Source: Lentzea albidocapillata subsp. violacea (lineage in GTDB: Bacteria; Actinomycetota; Actinomycetes; Mycobacteriales; Pseudonocardiaceae). From it: a DNA stretch of 64,000 nt. The stretch covers positions 1 to 64,000 of the forward strand of contig NZ_FNET01000013.1 of assembly GCF_900100275.1 (NCBI RefSeq), read 5' to 3'. The notes beneath the pieces are model-generated. The model saw only the letters and a list, made by a program, of their open reading frames with translations. It was not told the DNA's origin and ran no database searches. Shown piece by piece: positions 16,357 to 25,657 of the stretch (position 1 is the stretch's first letter; every line of letters begins with the position of its first letter). Both the position numbers and the translations under genes were made by a program.

Positions 16357-17366
16357 ACGTCGACATCGCCGCCCTGAGGGCGATCGAACGTGAAAAGGAC
16401 ATCCCCTTCGAGACGGTCCTGGAGGCGATCGAGTCAGCACTGCTGACCGCCTACAAGCACACCGAAGGGCATGCCACGCATTCGAAGGTGGAGATCGACC
16501 GCAAGACCGGTGCCGTGCGCGTGATCGCGCAGGACCTGGCGCCGGACGGCGCGGTCCGGGAGGAGTGGGACGACACTCCGGAAGGCTTCGGCCGCATCGC
16601 GGCCACGACGGCGCGTCAGGTCATCCTGCAGCGCCTGCGCGACGCCGAGCACGAGCGCACGTTCGGTGAGTTCGCCGCCAAGGAGGGCGAGATCATCGGG
16701 GGTGTCGTCCAGCGCGACGCCCGTGCGAACGCCCGCGGCATGGTCGTCGTGCAGGTCGGCGACACCGAGGGTGTGCTGCCGCCGGCCGAGCAGGTGCCGG
16801 GCGAGCAGTACAACCACGGCGAGCGCATCAAGTGCTACGTCGTGAGCGTGTCGCGCGGTGCCCGCGGGCCGCAGATCGCTCTCTCGCGGACCCACCCGAA
16901 CCTCGTGCGGCGGCTGTTCGCCCTCGAGGTCCCGGAGATCGCGGACGGCACCGTGGAGATCCCCGCGGTGGCACGTGAGGCAGGTCACCGTTCGAAGATC
17001 GCCGTGAAATCAACGGTTGCCGGAGTGAACGCCAAGGGCGCCTGCATCGGCCCGATGGGTGCCCGTGTGCGCAACGTCATGCACGAGCTCGGTGGCGAGA
17101 AGATCGACATCATCGACCACTCGGACGACCCGGCCACGTTCGTCGGGAATGCCTTGTCCCCGGCCAAGGTTGTGTCCGTACGGGTGCTCGACGAGCGTGC
17201 CAAGACGGCGCGCGTCGTGGTGCCGGACTTCCAGCTCTCGCTGGCGATCGGCAAGGAGGGCCAGAACGCCCGCCTGGCCGCCCGTCTGACGGGCTGGCGC
17301 ATCGACATCCGCAGTGACGCGGAGGCTCCGGCCGCCGGTGCGGTCACCTCCGGTTCGGCTGAATGA
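16353..17366 (+). CDS. Transcription termination/antitermination factor NusA
   Basis: 337 residues, the short actinobacterial form without the C-terminal acidic repeats. The N-terminal RNA-polymerase-binding domain (VDIAALRAIEREKDI) is followed by an S1 domain (around GEIIGGVVQRDARANARG) and two KH domains (KGACIGPMGARVRNVM; LAIGKEGQNARLAARL). It controls pausing and termination during transcription. The GTG overlaps the rimP stop (GTGA). Confidence 0.96.
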   Translation: MNVDIAALRAIEREKDIPFETVLEAIESALLTAYKHTEGHATHSKVEIDRKTGAVRVIAQDLAPDGAVREEWDDTPEGFGRIAATTARQVILQRLRDAEHERTFGEFAAKEGEIIGGVVQRDARANARGMVVVQVGDTEGVLPPAEQVPGEQYNHGERIKCYVVSVSRGARGPQIALSRTHPNLVRRLFALEVPEIADGTVEIPAVAREAGHRSKIAVKSTVAGVNAKGACIGPMGARVRNVMHELGGEKIDIIDHSDDPATFVGNALSPAKVVSVRVLDERAKTARVVVPDFQLSLAIGKEGQNARLAARLTGWRIDIRSDAEAPAAGAVTSGSAE

Positions 17367-17381
17367 GCTCCAGGGGATAGA

Positions 17382-17735
17382 ATTATCAACGGTTCAACGT
17401 CGGGATCGGTTTCCCAGCACATCGGCCCTGTTCGTACGTGCATCGGATGCCGTACCCGGACGTTGCCGTCTGAGCTGCTGCGTGTGGTCGCGGTGGACGG
17501 TTCGGTGGTTCCGGACGTCCGTCGGCGGCTTCCTGGTCGAGGTGCTTGGTTGCATTTCGATCTCGAATGTCTCCGCAACGCCGAGCGGCGACGGGCGTTC
17601 TCGCGGGCCTTCAAGGTCCAGGGAGCACTCGACGTCGCTTCGCTGCGCGAGCACGTGGAGCAGCAGCAAGGGAACTTGGCCTCGGGACAGCCCCGCGGCC
17701 AACAAGCATCAAGGAAGCAGGTCGACCCGTCATGA
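17382..17735 (+). CDS. YlxR/DUF448 family nucleic-acid-binding protein
   Basis: About 117 residues if ATT 17382 is the start. The family signature RTCIGCRTRTLPSELLRVV is intact, with GRGAWLHFDLECL further on. YlxR is a small RNA-binding or RNase P-modulating protein encoded between nusA and infB in many bacteria, as here. Between the nusA stop and the CIGC motif there is no in-frame ATG, GTG or TTG; ATT 17382 or ATC 17385 lies behind an AGGGGA sequence. The first canonical start, TTG 17463, would delete the CxxC motif. The frame is the same as that of nusA. Confidence 0.8.
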   Translation: MINGSTSGSVSQHIGPVRTCIGCRTRTLPSELLRVVAVDGSVVPDVRRRLPGRGAWLHFDLECLRNAERRRAFSRAFKVQGALDVASLREHVEQQQGNLASGQPRGQQASRKQVDPS

Positions 17736-17822
17736 GTCAGCCGTGAAGCTGAAGACATGAACGCGCGACGTTAAGACGAGGTCGATGGGACTTGCCCGCC
17801 GGCCTCACGACCTAGGAGAGCA

Positions 17823-20800
17823 GTGGCAGGCAAGGCCCGCGTGCACGAGCTCGCAAAAGAGCTTGGTGTTACGAGCAAGGAAGTTCTCAACAAGCTCGCC
17901 GAACAGGGCGAGTACGTGAAGTCCGCGTCCTCGACCGTCGAGGCCCCCGTGGCCCGGCGGCTTCGTGACGCCTACGAAGCCAAGTCCTCGAAGCCGGCTC
18001 CCAAGCCGTCCGCTCCGAAGCCGAAGGCACCCGCACCCGCTGCCGCCGCAGCGCCCGCCGCACCGGCGGACGCCAAGCAGGCGGCCGACGACAACAAGCC
18101 CGCTGCGGCCAAGGGCATGCCCGGACCTCGTCCGGCCGCCCCGCGCCCGCCGGCGCCGAAGCCCGCTCCGGCAGCTCCTGCCGCGCAGACTCCGGCTCCC
18201 GCGGCGCCCGCACCGGCACCCGTGCAGTCCGAGGCTCCGGCCGCCGCACCGGCAGCTCCTGCCGCGCAGGCTCCGGCCGCGCCCAAGGCTGCCCCGGCTC
18301 CCGGCTCCAAGCCGGGTAGCGGTCCGCGTCCGGGCCCGCGCCCGGCTCCGGTTCCGGAGAAGCAGCCTCAACAGCCCCAGCAGCCGCAGGCCCCGGCCGC
18401 GTCCGCTGGTGCACAGCCCCAGTCCGTGGTGCCGCCGCGCACGCAGGCTGCCAAGCCTGCCGGTCCGCGTGGCCCGCGTCCGGGCAACAACCCCTTCGGC
18501 GTCGGTGGCGGCAACGCTCCGTCGCCGCGTCCCGGACCTCGTCCCGGCCCGCGCCCCGAGCAGGGCGGCGACCGCCCCGCAGGCGGCGGGAAGCCCGGCG
18601 AGCCTCGTCCGGCGAACCCCCGTCCGAGCGGTGCGCCCGGTCAGGGTGGTCAGCGTCCGGCTGCCGCGCAGGGTGGCGGTCGTCCCGGCCCCGGCCAGGG
18701 CGGTCCTCGTCCCGGTGGCCCCGGTCAGGGCGGTCCTCGTCCCAACCCGGGCAACATGCCCCCGCGGCCGAACCCCGGCATGATGCCGGGCAACCGTCCG
18801 GCCGGTAACCGGCCTGGTCCCGGCGGTGGCGGCGGTGGCCGTCCCGGTGGGGGCGGCGGTGGCGGCGGTCGTCCCGGTGGGGGCGGCGGCGGTGGCGGCG
18901 GCTTCCGCGGAGGCCCCGGTGGCGGCGGTGGCGGTGGCGGTGGCTTCCGTCCCGGTGGCGGCGGTGGCGGTGGCGGTGGCTTCCGTCCCGGTGGCGGCGG
19001 TGGCGCCGGTGGCGGCTTCCGTCCCGGCGGTGGCGGCGGCGCAGGCGGCGGTGCCCCTGCCGGTGGTGGCGGCGGTTTCCGCGGTCGTCCCGGTGGCGGC
19101 GGCGGCGCTGGTCGCGGTGGTACCGCTGGTGCCTTCGGTCGTCCGGGCGGTCCGGCGCGTCGTGGACGCAAGTCCAAGCGGCAGAAGCGCCAGGAGTACA
19201 TGGACAACATGCAGGCGCCTTCGGTCGGTGGCGTCCGCCTGCCCAAGGGCAGTGGCGAGACGATCCGCCTGCCGCGCGGTGCCTCGCTGACCGACTTCGC
19301 CGACAAGATCAACGCCAACCCGGCGTCGCTCGTGCAGGTGCTTTTCCACCTGGGCGAGATGGTCACGGCGACCCAGTCGGTGTCCGACGAGATCTTGGAG
19401 CTGCTCGGCACCGAGATGAACTACGTCGTGCAGGTCGTGTCCCCCGAGGAGGAGGACCGCGAGCTGCTCGAGACGTTCGACATCACCTACGGCGAGGACG
19501 CCGGTGACGAGGACGACCTCCAGATCCGTCCGCCGGTCGTGACCGTCATGGGTCACGTCGACCACGGTAAGACGCGACTGCTCGACACCATCCGCAAGGC
19601 GAAGGTGGCCGAGGGCGAGGCCGGTGGCATCACCCAGCACATCGGTGCGTACCAGGTGCAGACCGAGCTCGAGGGCAACCCGCGGCTCATCACCTTCATC
19701 GACACCCCGGGTCACGAGGCGTTCACCGCCATGCGTGCTCGTGGTGCGAACGCGACCGACATCGCGGTCATCGTCGTCGCCGCTGACGACGGCGTGATGC
19801 CGCAGACCGTGGAGGCGATCAACCACGCGCAGGCAGCTCAGGCGCCGATCGTGGTCGCGGTCAACAAGATCGACAAGGAGGGTGCGAACCCCTCCAAGAT
19901 CCGTCAGCAGCTGACCGAGTACGGACTGGTCGCCGAGGAGTATGGCGGCGACACGATGTTCGTCGACATCTCGGCGAAGCAGGGCATCAACATCGACAGC
20001 CTGCTCGATGCCATCCTGCTCACCGCCGACGCCTCGCTGGACCTCCGGGCCAACCCGGACATGGAGGCCCAGGGTGTCGCGATCGAGGCGCACCTCGACC
20101 GCGGTCGCGGTCCGGTCGCCACAGTGCTCGTCCAGCGCGGTTCGCTGCGTGTGGGTTCCTCGATCGTCGCGGGTGACGCTTATGGTCGCGTCCGCCGCAT
20201 GGTCGACGAGCACGGCGATGACGTCACCGTCGCGACCCCGTCGCGTCCGGTGCAGGTCATCGGTCTGACCTCGGTGCCGCGTGCAGGTGACTCGTTCCTC
20301 GTCGTCGACGAGGACCGCGTCGCCCGCCAGATCGCCGAGCGTCGTCAGGCCCGCACCCGCAACGCCGCCAACGCGGCGAAGCGCAAGCGCGTCAGCCTGG
20401 AAGACCTGGACGCAGCGCTCAAGGAAACCAGCGCTCTCACCTTGATCATCAAGGGTGACAACTCGGGTACCGTCGAGGCCCTCGAGGACGCGCTCATGAA
20501 GATCGAGGTCGGCGACGACGTCGAGCTGCGCGTGATCCACCGCGGTGTCGGTGGCATCACCGAAGGCGACATCAACCTCGCCGTGGCCGGTTCCGCCATC
20601 GTCCTGGGCTTCAACGTCCGGGCCGAGGGCAAGGCGACCGAGCTCGCGAACCGCGAAGGTGTGGACGTCCGGTACTACACGGTCATCTACCAGGCGATCG
20701 ACGAGATCGAGGCGGCCCTCAAGGGTCTCCTCAAGCCGGAGTTCGAAGAGGTCCAGCTCGGCCGCGCCGAGGTTCGCGACGTCTTCAAGTCCTCCAAGGT

Positions 20801-21044
20801 CGGCACGATCGCGGGTTGCATGGTCCTGTCGGGCGAGATCCGCCGCAACGCGCGTGCTCGCCTGATCCGTGACGGCAAGGTGATCGCGGAGAACCTCCCG
20901 ATCAGCTCGCTCAAGCGGTTCAAGGACGACGCCACCGAGGTCCGCGAAGGTTTCGAGTGTGGTCTCACGCTCGGCAACTACAGCGACCTCAAGCTGGAAG
21001 ACGTCATCGAGACCTTCGAGATGCGCGAGAAGCCGCGCGCCTAG
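17823..21044 (+). CDS. Translation initiation factor IF-2
   Basis: 1073 residues. Delivers fMet-tRNA to the 30S subunit using GTP. The IF2N domain lies at residues 1-50. It is followed by some 500 residues of Pro/Ala- then Gly/Arg-rich linker, including FRPGGGGG-type repeats around 18.9-19.1 kb. The GTPase domain has GHVDHGKT (577-584), DTPG (627-630) and NKID (681-684), followed by the beta-barrel and C-terminal initiator-tRNA domains. GTG 17823 has GGAG close upstream. Ends in a strong terminator. Confidence 0.97.
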   Translation: MAGKARVHELAKELGVTSKEVLNKLAEQGEYVKSASSTVEAPVARRLRDAYEAKSSKPAPKPSAPKPKAPAPAAAAAPAAPADAKQAADDNKPAAAKGMPGPRPAAPRPPAPKPAPAAPAAQTPAPAAPAPAPVQSEAPAAAPAAPAAQAPAAPKAAPAPGSKPGSGPRPGPRPAPVPEKQPQQPQQPQAPAASAGAQPQSVVPPRTQAAKPAGPRGPRPGNNPFGVGGGNAPSPRPGPRPGPRPEQGGDRPAGGGKPGEPRPANPRPSGAPGQGGQRPAAAQGGGRPGPGQGGPRPGGPGQGGPRPNPGNMPPRPNPGMMPGNRPAGNRPGPGGGGGGRPGGGGGGGGRPGGGGGGGGGFRGGPGGGGGGGGGFRPGGGGGGGGGFRPGGGGGAGGGFRPGGGGGAGGGAPAGGGGGFRGRPGGGGGAGRGGTAGAFGRPGGPARRGRKSKRQKRQEYMDNMQAPSVGGVRLPKGSGETIRLPRGASLTDFADKINANPASLVQVLFHLGEMVTATQSVSDEILELLGTEMNYVVQVVSPEEEDRELLETFDITYGEDAGDEDDLQIRPPVVTVMGHVDHGKTRLLDTIRKAKVAEGEAGGITQHIGAYQVQTELEGNPRLITFIDTPGHEAFTAMRARGANATDIAVIVVAADDGVMPQTVEAINHAQAAQAPIVVAVNKIDKEGANPSKIRQQLTEYGLVAEEYGGDTMFVDISAKQGINIDSLLDAILLTADASLDLRANPDMEAQGVAIEAHLDRGRGPVATVLVQRGSLRVGSSIVAGDAYGRVRRMVDEHGDDVTVATPSRPVQVIGLTSVPRAGDSFLVVDEDRVARQIAERRQARTRNAANAAKRKRVSLEDLDAALKETSALTLIIKGDNSGTVEALEDALMKIEVGDDVELRVIHRGVGGITEGDINLAVAGSAIVLGFNVRAEGKATELANREGVDVRYYTVIYQAIDEIEAALKGLLKPEFEEVQLGRAEVRDVFKSSKVGTIAGCMVLSGEIRRNARARLIRDGKVIAENLPISSLKRFKDDATEVREGFECGLTLGNYSDLKLEDVIETFEMREKPRA

Positions 21045-21056
21045 TCGGTAGGTGAA

Positions 21057-21095
21057 GGGTGCGGAGCCGTTTAACCGATGGCTCCGCACCCTTTT
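21057..21095 (+). terminator. Intrinsic terminator after infB
   Basis: A perfect 12-bp stem (GGGTGCGGAGCC / GGCTCCGCACCC) with an 11-nt loop is followed directly by TTTTCTTCT. This is the clearest Rho-independent terminator in the window. It lies 12 bases past infB and just upstream of the DUF503 gene. Confidence 0.9.
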
Positions 21096-21114
21096 CTTCT
21101 GGAGGATCTTGCCC

Positions 21115-21411
21115 ATGTACGTGGGTGCTCTGGAATTGGACGTGCTCTTGGGCGACGTCCACTCGTTGAAGGAGAAGCGCTCGGTGATCCGGCCCTTGGT
21201 GGCCGAACTGCGCAAGCGCTTCGAGGTTGCTGTCTCCGAGGCCGGTCATCTGGACCTGCATCGGCGCAGCCTGATCGGTGTGGCGGCGGTCGCCGCCGAC
21301 TTGGAGCACGTCAGGGATGTTCTGTCCGGCTGTGAAAGGCTGGTCGCGGGACGTCCCGAACTGGACTTGCTTTCAGCCCGGACAAGGCTGGTAGGGCCCG
21401 AGGACGAGTGA
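21115..21411 (+). CDS. DUF503 (YlxP-like) family protein
   Basis: 98 residues starting MYVGALELDVLLGDVHSLKEKR, the family signature. The conserved basic RSVIRPLVAELRKRF segment follows. YlxP-type proteins sit between infB and rbfA in many Gram-positives and have been linked to ribosome assembly; their function is unproven. ATG 21115 has GGAGG about 9 nt upstream. Its last residues (ARTRLVGPED) are echoed by a degenerate copy just downstream. Confidence 0.85.
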   Translation: MYVGALELDVLLGDVHSLKEKRSVIRPLVAELRKRFEVAVSEAGHLDLHRRSLIGVAAVAADLEHVRDVLSGCERLVAGRPELDLLSARTRLVGPEDE

Positions 21412-21490
21412 CCGCGGTTCGAACTGGAACTGCACTGTGCTTATTGCCTTTCGGGCCCGGACGCGATTCGTCGGGCCGGAGGACGACTAG
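21358..21490 (+). repeat. Degenerate tandem duplication of the DUF503 gene's 3' end
   Basis: Bases 21358-21411 (gene end, reading SARTRLVGPED then GAG-stop) and 21421-21490 (reading RARTRFVGPEDD-stop) align along their length. Both contain GAACTGGA, GCCCGGAC, GGGCC and GAGGACGA in the same order. The second copy has an insertion of about 16 bases and no start codon. Confidence 0.6.
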
Positions 21491-21503
21491 GAAGGGGAGG
21501 CTC

Positions 21504-21953
21504 GTGGCCGACACGGCACGTGCCCGCAAGCTCGCCAAGCGGATCTCGCAGATCGTCGCTTCGGCTTTGGAGCATGAGGTCAAGGATCCGCGGCTGGCTC
21601 GGGTCACGATCACCGACACCAAGGTGACCGGGGATCTGCACGACGCGACTGTGTACTACACCGTTCTCGGTGAGCGCCTGGACGTGGAGCCCGACTACGT
21701 CGGAGCTGCACTGGCCCTGGAGAAGGCCAAGGGTGTGCTGAGGTCCATGGTCGGAGCTCAGACGGGGGTTCGTTTCACGCCCACGCTGACGTTCATGACC
21801 GACACCGTGCCGGACGAGGCGCGGAAGATGGAAGAGCTGCTCGCCAAGGCTCAGGCTGCCGATGCCGAAGTGGCTCGCCGGTCCGCGGGGGCGTCTCCGG
21901 CAGGGGAGGCCGACCCGTACCGGGCGCCTCGTGAGGACGACGACGAGGACTGA
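21504..21953 (+). CDS. Ribosome-binding factor A
   Basis: 149 residues. RbfA binds the 30S subunit near the 16S 5' helix and promotes its maturation. The KH-like fold is visible: ARARKLAKRISQIVASAL, EVKDPRLARVTIT and ATVYYTVLG. The last 25 residues are acidic (REDDDED). GTG 21504 has GGGGAGG directly upstream. Followed by a strong hairpin. Confidence 0.95.
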   Translation: MADTARARKLAKRISQIVASALEHEVKDPRLARVTITDTKVTGDLHDATVYYTVLGERLDVEPDYVGAALALEKAKGVLRSMVGAQTGVRFTPTLTFMTDTVPDEARKMEELLAKAQAADAEVARRSAGASPAGEADPYRAPREDDDED

Positions 21954-21971
21954 GTTCGGACTTTTGTGACC

Positions 21972-22000
21972 AGGGCGGACACGGTGATCGTGTCCGCCCT
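21972..22000 (+). terminator. Terminator after rbfA
   Basis: Perfect 12-bp arms AGGGCGGACACG / CGTGTCCGCCCT with a 5-nt loop, followed by ATGGTTTT. Lies 18 bases beyond the rbfA stop. Confidence 0.8.
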
Positions 22001-22089
22001 ATGGTTTTCGCCGCCGGAACCGGATGGAAACTGTCTTGTCCGAGGGTGCCGCACAGCACATCGAGCCGGTCAGCAGCTAACGTCTCCCT

Positions 22090-23076
22090 GTGGCAGACGA
22101 CCTGAGCACGACCATTGCCGAGGCCGCGCGGTTACTGGCCGGCGCCCGTGATGTGACCTTGCTGAGTCACATCAACCCCGACGCTGACACGCTCGGGAGT
22201 GCTCTGGCGGTGGGACTCGCGCTGCACCGGCGCGGTGTGGCGGTGCGGGTGGCGTTCGGCGACCCGGAGGCCGTGCCCGAGAGCCTGAAGGCGCTGGACA
22301 CCGCCGGGCTGCTCGTTCATCGCGACGAGGTACCCGAAGCGCCGGAACTGCTGGTCGTCATGGACACGGGCAGCCTGGAACGGCTCGGGCCGCTGAAGAA
22401 CCGCGTCGCGAACTGCCGTGGGCCCGTCATCGTCGTCGACCACCACGTGTCGAACACGCGGTACGGCACGGTGCACTGCATCGATGATCGTGCGGAGGCC
22501 ACGGCGCTCATCGCCCTCAAGCTGCTCGACGAGATGGACGTCGAGGTCGACGAGCCGATCGCGCGCTGTATCTACGCGGGGCTCGTGACCGACACCGGCG
22601 GCTTTCGGAAGGCCGGGCCGCAGGCGCACCACACGGCCGCGCGGCTGCTGGAGACCGGAGTGGACGCGTATGCCGTTACGCGGCCGTTGATGGACGCACA
22701 TCCGTTCGCGTACCTCGGCATGTTGTCGCGCGTGCTGGCCAAGGCGGAGCTTGACCAGAACGCCGCGCACGGCATGGGACTCGCGCACGCGATCGTGAGC
22801 ATCGAGGACGCTCACGGGGTGCGTAGCGAAGAGGTGGAGAGCGTGATCGACGTGGTGCGCTCCGCCGCCGAGGCCGAGGTCGCGGCCGTGTTGAAGGAGC
22901 TCAAGCCCGGGTTCTGGTCCGTGTCGCTGCGGGCCGTGAGCCGGGTCGACGTTCGTGAGGTGGCGCAGGTCCTCGGGGGCGGCGGGCACCGGCTGGCGGC
23001 CGGGTTCACCTTCGAGGGGGCCGCGGAGCAGGTCGTTGCCGCGCTCAAGGGCGCGTTGGAACGGGTGGAGTCATGA
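22090..23076 (+). CDS. DHH-family bifunctional oligoribonuclease/pAp phosphatase (NrnA-like)
   Basis: 328 residues. Degrades nano-RNAs of 2-5 nt and 3'-phosphoadenosine 5'-phosphate. The DHH metal motifs are present: HINPDADTLGS (27-37), MDTGS (91-95) and DHH (117-119). The C-terminal DHHA1 domain ends with GGGGHRLAAG. GTG 22090 follows a TAACGT box by 6 nt, so it is probably leaderless. The stop overlaps the next ATG (ATGA). Confidence 0.93.
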   Translation: MADDLSTTIAEAARLLAGARDVTLLSHINPDADTLGSALAVGLALHRRGVAVRVAFGDPEAVPESLKALDTAGLLVHRDEVPEAPELLVVMDTGSLERLGPLKNRVANCRGPVIVVDHHVSNTRYGTVHCIDDRAEATALIALKLLDEMDVEVDEPIARCIYAGLVTDTGGFRKAGPQAHHTAARLLETGVDAYAVTRPLMDAHPFAYLGMLSRVLAKAELDQNAAHGMGLAHAIVSIEDAHGVRSEEVESVIDVVRSAAEAEVAAVLKELKPGFWSVSLRAVSRVDVREVAQVLGGGGHRLAAGFTFEGAAEQVVAALKGALERVES

Positions 23077-24206
23077 CACGGACAGGGAGCCCGCGGCTGC
23101 TGCGGGAGATCAACGACCGGGCCGCGATCGAGACCCTGCTGCGCAGCGGGGCGATGACCCGGGCCGAGCTGGAAGAGGTGATCGGGCTGTCCAAGCCCGC
23201 CACCGCCCAGTTGCTGGCGCGGCTCGAAGAGGACGGCATGGTCGTCCGCACAGGGTTGCGGGGCGGTGGGCGCGGGCCTCGCGCGCAGATGTGGGCCGTC
23301 AACGGCGGCGTCGGCTACGTGGCGGCGGTGGCGTTGTCCGCCGAGCTGATCGACGTGGCCATCGCGGACATCACCGGGTCGTTGCTGGCCGAGCACAGCG
23401 CGCCGATGCCGAAGGAGAACACCCTCCGGATCTTCCGCGAGACGGTGCAGAAGGCGGCGGCGCTGGCCGGGCTGACGCTCGACGCGTTGTCGCACGTCGT
23501 CGTCGGCACGCCGGGCGCGGTCGATCCGGCCACCGGCCAGCTCGGGTTCGCGCCGCACCTGCCCGGCCTGGTGGCCGTCGACCTGCCGTCGACGCTGCGC
23601 GAGCTGCTCGGCACGTCGGTGTCGATCGAGAACGACATCAACCTCGCCGCGCTGGAGGAGATGAGCTCCGGCCGGGCGGCAGGGGTGCGCAACTTCGTGC
23701 TGGTCTGGCCCGCGGACGAGATCGGTTCGGCGGTCGTGGTCAACGGCGTGCTGCTGCGTGGCGTCACGGGCGGTGCGGGTGAGATCGACTCGATGCAGGT
23801 GCCCGGCGGGCGCTACGGCGACCAGGTCGACAGCGAGGCGATCGTCGCGCTGGCGGCCGAGCACGGCATCCACGAGTCGTCCGGGCTCGAAGCCGTCGCG
23901 CACGCCCTGAACGCCGGCACCGAGGGCAGGGCTTTCCTCACGGCGCTGGCGCGTCGGATAGCGCTCGGGCTGGCGAACGTCGTGTGCGTGCTCGATCCCG
24001 AACTGGTGCTGCTGTCCGGTGGGGTGGCGCACGCGGGCGGCGAGACGTTGTGCGAGCTGGTGGCGGCGGAGCTGCTGAAGCTCGTCGTGCCGCGCACGCC
24101 GGTGCACCTCGCGCAGATCACCGCGAACCCGGTGCGGGCGGGCGCCTTGCACTCGGCCCTGGCGGTGGCGCGCGAGCAGGTGTTCGGGCTGCCCCAACGT
24201 TCGTGA
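23073..24206 (+). CDS. ROK-family regulator with winged-helix domain
   Basis: 377 residues. An N-terminal MarR-like wHTH (about 15-70, RAELEEVIGLSKPATAQLLARLEEDGMV) is fused to a ROK sugar-kinase-like domain with VVGTPGAVDPATG, an ATP loop near GGAGEIDSM and VLDPELVLLSGG. The usual ROK zinc motif CGxxGCxE is not visible, so kinase activity is doubtful and a sugar-sensing repressor is more likely. Translationally coupled to nrnA. Confidence 0.85.
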   Translation: MTRTGSPRLLREINDRAAIETLLRSGAMTRAELEEVIGLSKPATAQLLARLEEDGMVVRTGLRGGGRGPRAQMWAVNGGVGYVAAVALSAELIDVAIADITGSLLAEHSAPMPKENTLRIFRETVQKAAALAGLTLDALSHVVVGTPGAVDPATGQLGFAPHLPGLVAVDLPSTLRELLGTSVSIENDINLAALEEMSSGRAAGVRNFVLVWPADEIGSAVVVNGVLLRGVTGGAGEIDSMQVPGGRYGDQVDSEAIVALAAEHGIHESSGLEAVAHALNAGTEGRAFLTALARRIALGLANVVCVLDPELVLLSGGVAHAGGETLCELVAAELLKLVVPRTPVHLAQITANPVRAGALHSALAVAREQVFGLPQRS

Positions 24207-24256
24207 GTGGCCGCCGTCACCGCACGCCAGCGCGTGTAGCCGCATAAGTTCGTCTG

Positions 24257-25558
24257 GTGGAGGATCGGGTTCCCGCTCGGCGGGTGATCGGGCTGGCGGT
24301 ACCCGCTCTGGGGGTGCTGGCGGCCGAGCCGTTGTACGTGCTTGTCGACACGGCGGTCGTGGGGCATCTTGGGGCGTTACCGCTCGCTGGGCTGGCTATC
24401 GGCGGTGTGCTGCTCACGCAGGTGGCGACGCAGCTGACGTTCCTCTCGTACGGCACGACGGCGCGCACGGCTCGGTTGCACGGGGCTGGGCGGCGTCAGG
24501 AGGCCGTCGAGGAGGGCGTGCAGGCGACCTGGCTGGCGCTGGCCGCCGGTGTGCTCGTGGTGGTCCTGGGGCAGCTGTTCGCGAGGCCGCTGGCGGAGCT
24601 GCTTGCCGGGCCCGGAGCCGTGGCGGACGCGGCGGTGGAGTGGGTGCGCATCGCGTTGTTCGGCGCGCCGTTCATCCTCGTCACGATGGCCGGCAACGGA
24701 TGGATGCGCGGTGTCCAGGAGACCAAGCGGCCACTCAAGTACATCCTGATCGGCAACGGCATCAGCGCGGTGCTGTGTCCCACGCTCGTCTACGGCGCCG
24801 GCTGGGGACTGGAAGGCTCCGCGGTAGCGAACGTCGTGGCGCAGGTGCTCTCGGCCGGGTTGTTCTTCAAGGCGTTGTTCGCGGAGCACGTGTCGTTGAA
24901 GCCGCATTGGGCGGCTATGCGCGCGCAGCTCGGCATGGGGCGCGATCTGGTGTTGCGGAGCTTGGCGTTCCAGGCGTGCTTCATCAGCGCGGCCTCCGTT
25001 GCGGCACGGACGTCCGTCGGCGCGTTGGGTGCGCATCAGGTCGTGTTGCAGCTGTGGACGTTCCTTGCGCTCGTGCTCGACTCGCTGGCGATCGCGGCGC
25101 AGTCGCTCGTCGGCGCGGCTCTGGGGGCGTCGAGGCGACGGCAGGCGGAGAAGCTTGCCTGGCAGATCACGCGGTACGGACTGGTGTTCGGCATCGGGCT
25201 CGGGGTTCTGTTCGCGGCACTGTTCACCGTGCTGCCGCGGGCGTTCACGACGGACGCCGGTGTGCTGGCCGAGATTCCGAACGCCTGGTGGTTCTTCGTT
25301 GCGCTGCAACCGATCGCGGGTGTGGTGTTCGCGTTGGACGGTGTGCTGCTGGGCGCCGGCGACGTGAAGTTCATGCGGACGGCGACGCTCGGCTCGGCGG
25401 TGATCGGGTTCCTGCCGCTGGTGTGGGCCTCGTACACGTTCGAGTGGGGGCTGGCCGGCATCTGGACGGGGCTGTCGGCGTTCATGGTGCTGCGGCTCGT
25501 GGCGGTGGTGTGGCGCACACGCTCGGGGGACTGGGCGGTCGAGGGCGCAGTCCGTTAG
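24257..25558 (+). CDS. MATE family efflux transporter (DinF-like)
   Basis: 433 residues, 12 predicted helices in two six-helix bundles. The first holds PLYVLVDTAVVGHLG, typical of MATE, and the second has the mirrored FQACFISAASVAARTS segment. MATE proteins export cationic drugs or toxins using a sodium or proton gradient. GTG 24257 lies 6 nt after TAAGTT (leaderless). Monocistronic. Confidence 0.92.
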   Translation: MEDRVPARRVIGLAVPALGVLAAEPLYVLVDTAVVGHLGALPLAGLAIGGVLLTQVATQLTFLSYGTTARTARLHGAGRRQEAVEEGVQATWLALAAGVLVVVLGQLFARPLAELLAGPGAVADAAVEWVRIALFGAPFILVTMAGNGWMRGVQETKRPLKYILIGNGISAVLCPTLVYGAGWGLEGSAVANVVAQVLSAGLFFKALFAEHVSLKPHWAAMRAQLGMGRDLVLRSLAFQACFISAASVAARTSVGALGAHQVVLQLWTFLALVLDSLAIAAQSLVGAALGASRRRQAEKLAWQITRYGLVFGIGLGVLFAALFTVLPRAFTTDAGVLAEIPNAWWFFVALQPIAGVVFALDGVLLGAGDVKFMRTATLGSAVIGFLPLVWASYTFEWGLAGIWTGLSAFMVLRLVAVVWRTRSGDWAVEGAVR

Positions 25559-25657
25559 GTGCCTGTGGCCGAACTCACGGCATGAAATCGTTACCAAGAA
25601 GGTTGTTTAGGCGATGTAACTAATGTCTGCCTACCTCCAGCTTGGGAGAGTGCCGCC

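Noticed and set aside
18820..19110. Tandem GGTGGC-type repeats as a possible mobile or regulatory repeat
   Set aside because: They encode the Gly-rich linker of IF-2 and stay in frame.
17805..21215. Very long open frame (over 1100 codons) opposite infB
   Set aside because: It mirrors the GC-rich, repetitive infB sequence, is low complexity, and has no ribosome binding site; infB is certain on the plus strand.
22090..22100. Possible tRNA or riboswitch in front of nrnA, ribF or proS
   Set aside because: No cloverleaf, T-box or FMN riboswitch pattern could be found; the leaders are too short.
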